From Nocardioides sp. (GTDB taxonomy: Bacteria > Actinomycetota > Actinomycetes > Propionibacteriales > Nocardioidaceae): DNA of 64,000 nt. The stretch spans positions 124,001 to 188,000 of the forward strand of contig JBAOIH010000001.1 of the NCBI GenBank assembly GCA_037045645.1. Reading direction: 5' to 3'. This document shows, piece by piece, positions 33,833 through 41,466 of the stretch. Made by a program: the position numbers and the translations under genes. Numbering within the stretch: the stretch's first letter is position 1; each line of letters begins with the position of its first letter. Under the pieces are notes generated by a model that saw nothing but the letters and a program-made list of their open reading frames with translations, ran no database searches and was not told the DNA's origin.

Positions 33833-35119
33833 TCAGGAGGGGCGGTGCTTGGACACGACGTCGTCGTAGAGCGTGTCCAGGTACTCCGTCAGGTCGAACC
33901 CGTTCTCCTCGTGCCAGGCCGAGAAGTCGGCGAAGCCGACCTCACCGTCGAAGCCGAGGTCACGCACCTTGCTGGCCCACTCGTCGGTCTTCGATTCGAG
34001 TTCGGACACCAGTGCCGCACCGTCCTCGATCTTGCTGTCGGCCGCCATCGCGTCCAGTGCCTCCGCGTGTGCGCCCTCGAGAGCCTCACGCGCGTCGTTG
34101 GAGAAGGGTGAGACCGTGCCGCCCGCTTCCTGGATCGCGGCCAAGCCGTCGACCTGGAACTGGGTGGACCCGGTGATGTTGACGTCGAGGATCGTGCGCG
34201 ACTTGTCGAAGAGCAACTGCTGGGCGACCAACGGAAGCTCGTCCCAGAAGTTCTTCGACACCAGCCAGCCGCCGGGGGTCTTGGACAATCCGACCGTCTC
34301 GTCGATGGTGAAGTTGGGGGAGATGTCGATCAGGCCCATCAAGGAGGCCACGCGCATGCTGTTGAGCGAGCAGTCCACGGTGCCGCGCTGGAGTGCCTCG
34401 AAGAGTTCGGTGTACGGCATCGAGACCGGAGCGGCCGACAGCGCCTTGAGTTCGAGTGAGTTCACCCGACCGGCCGCGACCGTCTGCACGCCCTTGAAGT
34501 CCGCCATGCTCGAACGCGCCTCGCTGCACTCGATGCCGTTCGCGTCACCGCTGAACCACGGCAGGATCGGGACGAGGCCCTGCTCCTCCAACTCACTGGC
34601 GAACTGGTCGCTCTCCAGGGCGATCTGGTTCATCGCGCCGTGCAACTGCAGCGGGTTGATCGCCGGAGCCTGGTCGCCGATGAAGGAGGCGTCGCCGAGC
34701 GCAGCGTTGAAGGGGTACTGGTCGGCTTCGTAGACATAGAGCACGTTGCCCATGTCGAGGCGACCGTCGCGAAGAGCGTCATCGACCTCGAGGGTCTCGG
34801 CGACCGCGTTGGAGAAGGCGATCTCGAACGTGATCTTGCCGTCAGACCACTCCTCGACCTCTTTGAAGTAGTCCTCGTACATCTTGCCGACCGGCGAGCC
34901 TTCGGGCGCCGAGCTCTGCGCGTTGACCGTGATCGGATCGACGTCGGCGAAGGCCGCCTTCCAGTCCTCGAGGGGGGCGCCGTACGCGACGCCGTCGCCG
35001 GTGGCGCTGTCGTCCTTGCCGCCGCCCTCCTCGGCACAGGCGCTGATCGCCAGCGTCAGGCCGAGCGCGGTGGCCGCGCCCAAGAGGCGCTTGGGGTTCG
35101 TGGTCACTTCGGTCTCCAT
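33833..35119 (-). CDS. TRAP transporter solute-binding protein (DctP family), lipoprotein
   Basis: 428 residues from ATG 35119; GTG 35107 with a GGAG site is also possible. A signal peptide with lipobox LAISAC marks a lipid-anchored extracytoplasmic protein. The binding-protein core includes 'NAVAETLEVDDALRDGRLDM' and 'YTELFEALQRGTVDCS', the ligand-carboxylate-binding region of DctP. It is paralogous to the partial gene at the window start. It lies 47 bases after the KstD-like gene on the same strand. No DctQ or DctM gene is nearby, so it probably shares a permease encoded elsewhere. Confidence 0.92.
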   Translation of the reverse strand: METEVTTNPKRLLGAATALGLTLAISACAEEGGGKDDSATGDGVAYGAPLEDWKAAFADVDPITVNAQSSAPEGSPVGKMYEDYFKEVEEWSDGKITFEIAFSNAVAETLEVDDALRDGRLDMGNVLYVYEADQYPFNAALGDASFIGDQAPAINPLQLHGAMNQIALESDQFASELEEQGLVPILPWFSGDANGIECSEARSSMADFKGVQTVAAGRVNSLELKALSAAPVSMPYTELFEALQRGTVDCSLNSMRVASLMGLIDISPNFTIDETVGLSKTPGGWLVSKNFWDELPLVAQQLLFDKSRTILDVNITGSTQFQVDGLAAIQEAGGTVSPFSNDAREALEGAHAEALDAMAADSKIEDGAALVSELESKTDEWASKVRDLGFDGEVGFADFSAWHEENGFDLTEYLDTLYDDVVSKHRPS

Positions 35120-35166
35120 CTTCTAGTGGGTGCTCAGGCCACGGCCTTCGCGAGGTGGTGTTGGCG

Positions 35167-36804
35167 TCAGCGGCTGGCGGCATCGCGCGCGGCGAGCCAG
35201 CCGAAGACGATCGCGGGCCCGAGCGTCCCGCCGGGCCCTCCGTACGTAGCGCCGAACGGGGAACCCATGACATTGCCGGCGGCATACAGGCCGGGGATGA
35301 CGTCGCCGTCGAGGTCGAGCACCCGACCTTCGGTGTCGACACGCGGTCCCCCCTTGGTGCCGAGGCCGCCGCTCTCGACTCGAATCGCGTAGTAGGGCGC
35401 CTCTTCCAAAGGCCCGAGAGTGCCGCGAACATCGCGCTTGAACCGGGGGTCGCCCCACCAGCGATCATGTGCGCTGTTGCCACGCGAATAGTCGGGGTCA
35501 GCGCCCTGCTCGACGTACTGATTCCACTGGGAGACCGTCGCCTCGAGGTTGTCGGCGTCGATGCCGACGTCCTCGGCGAGTTCGCGCAGGCTCGCATAGC
35601 CCTTCAGCCAGAACGGTGGCTCCTCGCCGGCCGGGTGCGGGCCGACGGTGCCGTAGGTGCGCAGGTACTCCTGGTCGAAGACCAGCCAGCTCGGCAGGTT
35701 GGCGTACTCGAAGGCGCTCACGTCCTCGACGTGGAAGGCGCCTCCGAAGGCGTTGTAGTTGGCGGCCTCGTTGGTGAAGCGTCGCCCTGACTTGTTGACC
35801 ATGATCGAACGCGGACGGGTGCGATCGGCGTTGATCATCGCCCTGTTCATCGCGTTCACTCCCTCGGGCAGGTCAGCCGCGGGGATCCACCACGCCTCGC
35901 GCATGTTGGACAACATCGCGCCGGCCTTCATCGACATGTAGAGGCCGTCGCCGGTGTTGGTCTTCACGCTCACCGGGTGGGTCAGTGGTCCGCGAAGGAA
36001 CGCGCGCTTGTATTCCTCGTTCCACTCGAACCCACCGCTTGCCAAGATCACGCCCTTGCGTACGGGTTGCACGACCTCGCCGTCAGGGGTGTCGAGACGG
36101 ACGCCGACCACGGCGCCGTCCTCGAGGATCAGCTCACGTCCTCGGAAACCCGTCTGAGGCTCGACACCCGCCCGGAGGCAGGCATGAAGTAGCCGACCCG
36201 CCAGCGCCTGCCCGGCCCCACGGATGTCGCCGTCGATGCGGCGCTGGAGCTCTTCCTCCGAGGGTGGTTCGGGGTTGACCGCGCCGAGCGGTGTCTCGCT
36301 CATCGTCAGGTGCTGGTTGGGGTAATAGGGGCTGCGGGTGACCTTGTCCGCCCACTCCCCGAGTTCGCGGAAGGAGAAGAGCGGGCACTCGATCGTCCGT
36401 CCGCCGCCCGGCTTCCCGCCGGGGTGCTCGGGGTGGTAGTCCGGGAAGTCCTTGACGGCATAGAACTCCGTGCCGGCGTGGCGGTCCAGGTACTCGATCG
36501 CGCTCGGACCGTTGTCGAGGTAGGAGCGGATGAGGGGTTCCTCGAGCAGTCCGCGCGAGAGCGACATGATGTAGGCCAGAGCCTCCTCGGGGGAGTCCTC
36601 CACGCCGATCGCGCTCTGGTGCGGGTTGCAGGGCACCCAGACGTGACCCCCTGACCAGGCGGTCGTGCCTCCGACCTGGTCCCCGCGTTCGAACAGTGCG
36701 ACGCTCGCGCCCTCGTGCGCTGCGGTCAGCGCTGCGGTGAACCCGGCCGCTCCGGTGCCGAGGACGGCGACGTCGACTGGCTCCAAATGCTTCGCAGAGA
36801 CCAT
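35167..36804 (-). CDS. FAD-dependent oxidoreductase of the 3-ketosteroid dehydrogenase/fumarate reductase type
   Basis: 545 residues from ATG 36804, which has GGAG 6 bases upstream and lies downstream of the predicted transcription start; the ATG at 36840 lies upstream of it. FAD motif GTGAAGFTAALTAA near residue 16, VGGTTAWSGG, and the C-terminal FAD-binding 'GLYAAGNVMGS' with 'GATYGGPGGTLGPA' match KstD and 3-ketosteroid delta4-(5-alpha)-dehydrogenases. It would introduce a double bond next to a ring ketone or act as a related flavin reductase. Promoter E1 lies directly upstream; the TRAP binding protein follows. Confidence 0.9.
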   Translation of the reverse strand: MVSAKHLEPVDVAVLGTGAAGFTAALTAAHEGASVALFERGDQVGGTTAWSGGHVWVPCNPHQSAIGVEDSPEEALAYIMSLSRGLLEEPLIRSYLDNGPSAIEYLDRHAGTEFYAVKDFPDYHPEHPGGKPGGGRTIECPLFSFRELGEWADKVTRSPYYPNQHLTMSETPLGAVNPEPPSEEELQRRIDGDIRGAGQALAGRLLHACLRAGVEPQTGFRGRELILEDGAVVGVRLDTPDGEVVQPVRKGVILASGGFEWNEEYKRAFLRGPLTHPVSVKTNTGDGLYMSMKAGAMLSNMREAWWIPAADLPEGVNAMNRAMINADRTRPRSIMVNKSGRRFTNEAANYNAFGGAFHVEDVSAFEYANLPSWLVFDQEYLRTYGTVGPHPAGEEPPFWLKGYASLRELAEDVGIDADNLEATVSQWNQYVEQGADPDYSRGNSAHDRWWGDPRFKRDVRGTLGPLEEAPYYAIRVESGGLGTKGGPRVDTEGRVLDLDGDVIPGLYAAGNVMGSPFGATYGGPGGTLGPAIVFGWLAARDAASR

Positions 36805-36838
36805 GGGATGCTCCGTTCGAGAGGAGGATGCCCTCGAC

Positions 36839-36868
36839 ATGATTCATCATGAGGAATTGGATCGTCAA
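36839..36868 (-). promoter_or_regulatory. Promoter of the KstD-like gene with operator site E1
   Basis: On the minus strand TTGACG (36868-36863), an 18-base spacer and AATCAT (36844-36839). The operator ATTCATCATGAGGAAT (+ strand 36842-36857) overlaps the spacer and the -10 box and differs from the perfect palindrome by one base. Transcription would begin near 36832, which supports the ATG at 36804. Confidence 0.68.
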
Positions 36869-36887
36869 GGGTTTCGCGGATCCAATT
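36855..36887. repeat. 9-base inverted repeat linking the two operators
   Basis: AATTGGATC (36855-36863) and GATCCAATT (36879-36887) are perfect inverted copies, 15 bases apart, between operators E1 and E2 in the divergent promoter region. They could form a hairpin or a separate protein-binding site. Confidence 0.6.
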
Positions 36888-36892
36888 TGGAT

Positions 36893-36908
36893 AATTCTCA
36901 TGAGGATT
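36893..36908 (+). promoter_or_regulatory. Operator site E2 before the luciferase-like gene
   Basis: AATTCTCATGAGGATT is a 16-base palindrome with one mismatched pair and keeps the TCTCATGAGGA core. It stands 35 bases before ATG 36943 and 17 before GTG 36925. Using the spacing seen at sites A and B, the -35/-10 boxes would be TTTGGA and GACTTT, both poor. Confidence 0.6.
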
Positions 36909-36942
36909 GACTTTCGGCTGACCGGTGTGCTCACACTCGGTC

Positions 36943-37983
36943 ATGGATGTCTCGTTGATGGTCGCCGGCGGCTCTGGCACGCAGATCCGTGATCTGGTCG
37001 ATCTGGCCGTACGGGCCGAAGCGGCCGGTGCGTACGGCATCTATGTCCCGGAGGCCTGGCGCTCAGGCTTCGTGGCTCCCACCGCCATGGCCGCGGCGAC
37101 CAGGCGCGTACGGATCGGTGCCTACGTGCTGAACGCGCACGCACGGACACCGTGGGTGGCCGGTCTGGCAGCCGTCGATCTCGACGAGTTCTCCGGTGGT
37201 CGGCTCACCCTAGGGGTGGGCAGTGGCAACCGCGTGACCAACGAGTCCTACCAGGGCGTCCCGGTCGTCCGCCCGTTGCAGAAGATGCGCGACTATCTCT
37301 CGGTGCTGAGGTCGGTGACGTCGGCGCGATTGGGGGAACGGGTGGACGTGCCAGGTGAGAGGCACTCGGTCGACGGGTGGCACTCACAGGTCAATCCCGT
37401 GCGAAGCCGGATCCCGATCGTGCTCGCGGCGACCTCTCCGCGGATGGTCGAGCTGGCGGCGGAACTGGCCGACGGCATCGCGCTCGGCAGTTTGCAGTCA
37501 GTCGATTTCGTGGGTGGGATCGCGCGACGATGCAAGACCAACTCCCCGCGCGAGTTCAGGGTCGTGACCTCGATGTTCATCGCGGTGGACGAGGACCGCG
37601 ATGTTGCGCGAGAAGCGGCCCGGGAGGCCGTGTTGAATCTCTTCGCGGGCAAGCCGCATCCGCACTATGAGTCGCTGCTGCGACAGCAGGGGTACGACGC
37701 GGTGGCGGACGGGATCCTCGACGCCGTGGCTGCAGGCGATCCGCCGCGCGCTCGCCTGGCGATCGCCGACGAGGTGATCGATTCACTCACGATCGCAGGC
37801 ACACCCGAGGAGTGCGCGGACCGCATCAGTGACTACCGCGTGGTGGCGGACGAGTTGGTGCTCGTCAACGCGGCTGGCATGCGATATGCGGCGAGCAGCA
37901 GTGATCGTGACTCCGCGGCAGCCCAACTCGACTCTTTCGATCCGCTGCTCGACTTCCTTGCCCTTGGACTTCACACCCCATAA
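36943..37983 (+). CDS. LLM-class flavin-dependent oxidoreductase (luciferase-like / F420-type)
   Basis: 346 residues from ATG 36943; GTG 36925 adds six residues, and neither has a clear ribosome site, so a leaderless mRNA is possible. TIM-barrel features are 'AEAAGAYGIYVPEAW', 'VRIGAYVLNAHARTP', 'LDEFSGGRLTLGVGSGN' and a late 'AGTPEECADRI'. These are typical of LLM proteins that use FMN or F420 for oxygenation or dehydrogenation. Its operator E2 places it in the same regulon as the KstD-like gene. The 3' end overlaps the convergent SDR by 13 bases. Confidence 0.87.
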   Translation: MDVSLMVAGGSGTQIRDLVDLAVRAEAAGAYGIYVPEAWRSGFVAPTAMAAATRRVRIGAYVLNAHARTPWVAGLAAVDLDEFSGGRLTLGVGSGNRVTNESYQGVPVVRPLQKMRDYLSVLRSVTSARLGERVDVPGERHSVDGWHSQVNPVRSRIPIVLAATSPRMVELAAELADGIALGSLQSVDFVGGIARRCKTNSPREFRVVTSMFIAVDEDRDVAREAAREAVLNLFAGKPHPHYESLLRQQGYDAVADGILDAVAAGDPPRARLAIADEVIDSLTIAGTPEECADRISDYRVVADELVLVNAAGMRYAASSSDRDSAAAQLDSFDPLLDFLALGLHTP

Positions 37984-38726
37984 CCACCATCCACGTCGAG
38001 CTTCTGCCCGGTGATGAAACCGGCCCTCGGTGAGGCGAGGAACGCCACCGCCTCCGCGATGTCGCGCGCGGTGCCGAACGTACGCAGTGGGATGTTGCGG
38101 CGAGTCACCTCCAAAGCCCGCTCGTCGAGGTCACCGGACGCGATCAGCCGCTCGGCCATCCCGTCGGTGAGCATGCCGGGACCGACGGCGTTCACGCGTA
38201 CGCCGAAGCGACCCTCCTCGGCCGCGAAGCCGCGCACTAGCGCCTCGACCGCGGCCTTGGGAGCCGCCGAGAGACCGTCGCGGACGGGATAGCGAGCGGT
38301 CGCGGCGGTGGTCACGACCGTCATCGAGCCACGCGTACGCCGCAGCGACGGCAGGACCGCGGTCATCAGGTTGAAGAACGCTTTGACGTCCGCGTCGATC
38401 TGCTCGGAGAACTGCTCGGGGGACACACGCGACAGGTGGACCATCGGCACGTGCGGCCCGGCAGCGTGTACGGCCACGTCGATGTCGCCAACGGCTGATA
38501 CAGCCGAGTCGATCGCAGCACTCACGGCCCCGGCGTCCGCGAGGTCCACCGCGACAAGGCGACGCACGGAGTCGCCCAGATCGGTGAATTTCGAGGGGTC
38601 GTACGCTCGCCGGGTCAAGAGCACCAGCTCATAGCCATCGGCCGCCAACTGTCTACACACCGCACGCCCGATGCCGCCGCTGGCTCCGGTTATACAGGCG
38701 ATGGGTGCTGAGGTTATCTGATCCAC
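37971..38726 (-). CDS. SDR-fold protein lacking the catalytic tyrosine
   Basis: 251 residues. The cofactor motif TGASGGIG (14-21) is intact and the protein ends 'TGQKLDVDGGYGV'. NNAG is replaced by HAAG. The YxxxK motif reads SAAPK: the lysine is kept but the tyrosine is serine (TCG codon), with DGLS before it. Classical dehydrogenase activity is therefore doubtful; it may be an atypical reductase or a binding protein. GTG start with AGGATGG upstream. It follows the toxin gene by 21 bases and may be read from the same transcript. Confidence 0.82.
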   Translation of the reverse strand: MDQITSAPIACITGASGGIGRAVCRQLAADGYELVLLTRRAYDPSKFTDLGDSVRRLVAVDLADAGAVSAAIDSAVSAVGDIDVAVHAAGPHVPMVHLSRVSPEQFSEQIDADVKAFFNLMTAVLPSLRRTRGSMTVVTTAATARYPVRDGLSAAPKAAVEALVRGFAAEEGRFGVRVNAVGPGMLTDGMAERLIASGDLDERALEVTRRNIPLRTFGTARDIAEAVAFLASPRAGFITGQKLDVDGGYGV

Positions 38727-38747
38727 CAGGCCATCCTGTCGTGCCGA

Positions 38748-39122
38748 CTATGCGCGCACCGTCGCGACGTCATATTGCGCGATCTGGTCATCGCCGGTCA
38801 CGATCGTCAGTCCCTCCGTGCGGGCCTGCGCCACGAGGAGACGGTCAAACGGGTCTCGGTGGAGAACAGGCAACCGTGCGACCGCGAGCCCGTGGGCGGG
38901 AACCAATGCGAGAGTTCGTACGCCCGTCGCGGCCACGGTTTCCCTCAGCTCGTCTGGCATTTCCAGTTTGCCGACGGCGGCCTTCACGCCGATCTCGGCG
39001 AACGAGACGCTCGAGACGAAGAGGTCGTCGGCTTCGCGGATAGCAGCGACCGACTCCGGACTGAGCCGACGACTGCCAGCCAACGTCCACAGCAGCACGT
39101 GAGTATCGAGCAGGATCCTCAT
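38748..39122 (-). CDS. vapC: Type II toxin, PIN-domain ribonuclease (VapC-like)
   Basis: 124 residues. The acidic PIN residues appear as D6 in LLDTHVLLW, E43 in SFAEIGVKA, the pair in 'HRDPFDRLLVAQA' and D112 in TGDDQIAQYD. It should cleave RNA and is neutralised by the antitoxin encoded just upstream (ATGA overlap at 39119-39122). Genes of this DTHxLLW subgroup normally pair with Phd/YefM antitoxins, as here. Confidence 0.92.
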   Translation of the reverse strand: MRILLDTHVLLWTLAGSRRLSPESVAAIREADDLFVSSVSFAEIGVKAAVGKLEMPDELRETVAATGVRTLALVPAHGLAVARLPVLHRDPFDRLLVAQARTEGLTIVTGDDQIAQYDVATVRA

Positions 39123-39367
39123 GACGAGTACATCTCGTCAATCTCGTCCTCGGTGAACTCGAAGTCCGCTCGCATGTGAATCGTCGGCAGCGCACCGAAA
39201 GCAGCAAGGAAACGTTCGCCCGCCCCAGGAGAGGTGACCGGCACCAATCGCACGACTGGAACACCATTGCGCGCGATGGTCACGTCTTCGCCTGCCTCGA
39301 CGGCCGAGATGAGTTCCGAGAGACGGTCTTTTGCGGCTCCGATGTTGAAGATCGGCATATGGCTCAT
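39119..39367 (-). CDS. Type II antitoxin, Phd/YefM family
   Basis: 82 residues from ATG 39367 (or ATG 39358). The DNA-binding N-terminal domain reads 'MPIFNIGAAKDRLSELI' followed by 'AGEDVTIARNGVPVVRLVPV', the Phd hallmark. The acidic C-terminal tail 'DFEFTEDEIDEMYSS' is the toxin-binding part. Overlaps the toxin start. Two TTGGCCAA palindromes lie directly upstream, likely its autoregulatory operator. Confidence 0.92.
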   Translation of the reverse strand: MSHMPIFNIGAAKDRLSELISAVEAGEDVTIARNGVPVVRLVPVTSPGAGERFLAAFGALPTIHMRADFEFTEDEIDEMYSS

Positions 39368-39377
39368 GGTAGCCGCT

Positions 39378-39397
39378 CTTGGCCAAGGTTGGCCAAG
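39378..39397 (-). promoter_or_regulatory. Tandem palindromic operator of the toxin-antitoxin operon
   Basis: TTGGCCAA occurs at 39379-39386 and 39389-39396, one helical turn (10 bases) apart, as part of a perfect GGCCAAGGTT direct repeat (39381-39400). It lies 12-30 bases upstream of the antitoxin start. Paired sites on one face of DNA suit cooperative binding by Phd dimers and conditional repression by the toxin. Confidence 0.6.
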
Positions 39398-39399
39398 GT

Positions 39400-40293
39400 T
39401 CACACGGCCTCCGGATGCGCGCCCGGCAGCCTTTCCAGCAGGTCCACCATCGCCTGCTGGTGGAGGTCGACGCCCTCCTGGTCCGGAGCCACCAGGACTC
39501 GGGCGCGCATGTCGGGGGAGACGTGGAAGATGTTCGGCGAGATGGCGTACGGACTCTGCCCCCACTCGCTGTAGGAGTGCCACGCCATCGTGAGGGCTGT
39601 CTGCAGGACCGACTCATCGACCGGCACGTGCACCCACAACTCGAATTTGTTGGGCACTGCCACCAGCACCCCGCTCTCGGGGAAGTCGCGGTCGAGCACC
39701 CTGCGGATGAGATGTGGCAACACGAGCACGCGCGCCGCACTGAACGGATCCCGGGCCTCCAGCACCTCCATCCACGAGTCCCGGATGTGAGGGTCGATCC
39801 GGCGGCTGGTCCGTTGCGGCAAGGGCAGGGCTGCGAGGTTGTCCAGGGCGGTGGCGTACGCCTCCTCGCGATCCCCAACCTGATCCAGTTTGCCGAACTC
39901 GAAAGTGCAGCCCTCACCGTTGCCGACCAGCAGCGCGGCAACGCCAGGCAACGGCATGAGTGGTTCGTATTCCGCGAACTCTTGGGCAGCTGCCTCGGGC
40001 CACAACTTGGCGAAGATCTGGTCGCGCGTCACGGGAGCGCTCAGGTCGATCGCGAGCAGCGTGGTGAGCTGCTGCCGTACGCACTGCTTCCACTTGCGCC
40101 TGGGCAGTCGACGCACGGTCAGCGCCAGATTGCCCAGACCGAGGAAGCGCCCATCCGGCAGATCGAAAGCCAGATCTGCGTTGAGGACGGGCTCATGGCC
40201 GTGATCGCGGAGGACCTGCTCAGCCTCCTGCAACAGCCAGCGGGTGTCGCCTGCACTGAGGCCCGGCAATCGAGATGCGTCCGAGTTCGTCAT
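39400..40293 (-). CDS. Hypothetical protein
   Basis: 297 residues from ATG 40293 (the frame is open to 40335). No signal peptide or membrane segment. A central 'VAALLVGNGEGCTFEFG' and C-terminal 'GVLVAVPNKFELWVHVPVDE' with FHVSPDMRARVLV give a mixed alpha/beta look with a faint resemblance to DUF1444-like proteins; I do not assign a function. It ends 33 bases before the antitoxin start on the same strand and diverges from the oxidoreductase gene at 40405. Confidence 0.65.
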   Translation of the reverse strand: MTNSDASRLPGLSAGDTRWLLQEAEQVLRDHGHEPVLNADLAFDLPDGRFLGLGNLALTVRRLPRRKWKQCVRQQLTTLLAIDLSAPVTRDQIFAKLWPEAAAQEFAEYEPLMPLPGVAALLVGNGEGCTFEFGKLDQVGDREEAYATALDNLAALPLPQRTSRRIDPHIRDSWMEVLEARDPFSAARVLVLPHLIRRVLDRDFPESGVLVAVPNKFELWVHVPVDESVLQTALTMAWHSYSEWGQSPYAISPNIFHVSPDMRARVLVAPDQEGVDLHQQAMVDLLERLPGAHPEAV

Positions 40294-40404
40294 GGGTGGA
40301 GGCAAACACACAGGCTGCCGGGGTGCAGCCGTCATCCACAGCAGGACAGATCGCCGCGTGAACCGGGCGTCCCGAACGTGCGCTTCGGTGACACACTGCG
40401 CTGC

Positions 40405-41466
40405 GTGACCTCACGACTGCGTGTCCTCGTCGACGGGATCGGGGCCCTGGGTGGTCCGATCGTCGACGCGATCCTCGAACGCGACGAGCTGGAGTTGGCC
40501 GGCGTACGCATCTACTCCCCGGAGAAGGACGGCCGAGACGTCGGCACGCTGCGCGGCGGCGCGGAGATCGGCATGCACGCCACCCTCGACCCGACTGCGA
40601 TAAACGCAGACTGCGTGGTCTACGTCCCGCGTACGCCGAGCCTCGACGACGTCTGCGCCTACCTGGAGCGCGGCATCAACGTCGTGACGCCGAGCTTTCT
40701 CTTCGCACCCGACCGCATCGCCGAGCCCGGCAAGAGCAGGCTCCAACAAGCCTGCGAGACCGGGCAGGCCACGGTCCACGCCAGCGGCATCAACCCCGGC
40801 AACCTCAGCGGCGTACTCCCGCTCGCGCTGTCCGGGATGACCCGCAAGATCCGCAAGGTGCACATCCAAGAACGCGGCGACTGGTCCTATTACGCCAGCG
40901 TCGACATCACCTTCGAGCAGCAGGCGTTCGGTCGGCCGGTCGAGGAGATCAACCCCGAGGCGACACCTGGGATCAAGCACACCAGCGACCTCTTCTCCAA
41001 CCAGGTGTGGATGCTGGCGGACGCACTCGGAGCCGACATCGACGAGGTCACGGTCGAGGTCGATGCGGTCGCCGCAACGAAGGATCACCAGATCTTCGAC
41101 CGTGAGTTGAAGGCGGGTACGACCGGCGCGCAACGTTGGCGCTGGCAGGGACGCAAGGCGGGCCAGACCCGCGTCGAGATCGAGACGTTGTGGACGCTGG
41201 GTCACGAATACCCGGCGCACTGGCCCACTCCGAACGACGGCTGGACCCTGACGATCGAAGGCGACCCGTCGATGCAGGTGCACACGATCGTGCTGGCCAG
41301 TTTCACCGAGCCGGCCACGATGGAGCAGCACGTGGCCGCCTCGTCGGTCGCCGCGGCCATGCAGGTGCTCAACGCAGTCCCGGTCGTGTATGCGCACGCG
41401 CCAGGTTTCGCGACCAGTGCCGACCTGCCGCTGATCCGCAACGCGAGCGGGTTCGCGTCAGGGTGA
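40405..41466 (+). CDS. DapB-fold NAD(P)H-dependent oxidoreductase (diaminopentanoate dehydrogenase-like)
   Basis: 353 residues from GTG 40405; the frame is open for a kilobase upstream but that part is antisense to another gene. Rossmann motif 'VLVDGIGALGGPIVDAIL', then 'DCVVYVPRTPSLDDVCAYLE', 'GINVVTP' and 'HASGINPGNLSGVLPLAL' match dihydrodipicolinate reductase N-terminal domain proteins of the type common in Actinobacteria and 2,4-diaminopentanoate dehydrogenase. Substrate unknown. Ends overlapping the convergent membrane-protein gene by 9 bases. Confidence 0.83.
   Translation: MTSRLRVLVDGIGALGGPIVDAILERDELELAGVRIYSPEKDGRDVGTLRGGAEIGMHATLDPTAINADCVVYVPRTPSLDDVCAYLERGINVVTPSFLFAPDRIAEPGKSRLQQACETGQATVHASGINPGNLSGVLPLALSGMTRKIRKVHIQERGDWSYYASVDITFEQQAFGRPVEEINPEATPGIKHTSDLFSNQVWMLADALGADIDEVTVEVDAVAATKDHQIFDRELKAGTTGAQRWRWQGRKAGQTRVEIETLWTLGHEYPAHWPTPNDGWTLTIEGDPSMQVHTIVLASFTEPATMEQHVAASSVAAAMQVLNAVPVVYAHAPGFATSADLPLIRNASGFASG

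Noticed and set aside
36805..36840. An earlier start (ATG 36840) for the KstD-like gene
   Set aside because: It lies upstream of the predicted transcription start and has no ribosome site; ATG 36804 has GGAG at good spacing and starts just before the FAD motif.
39379..40404. A 340-residue N-terminal extension of the DapB-fold oxidoreductase
   Set aside because: It is the antisense of the minus-strand hypothetical gene and toxin-antitoxin region; homology begins at GTG 40405.
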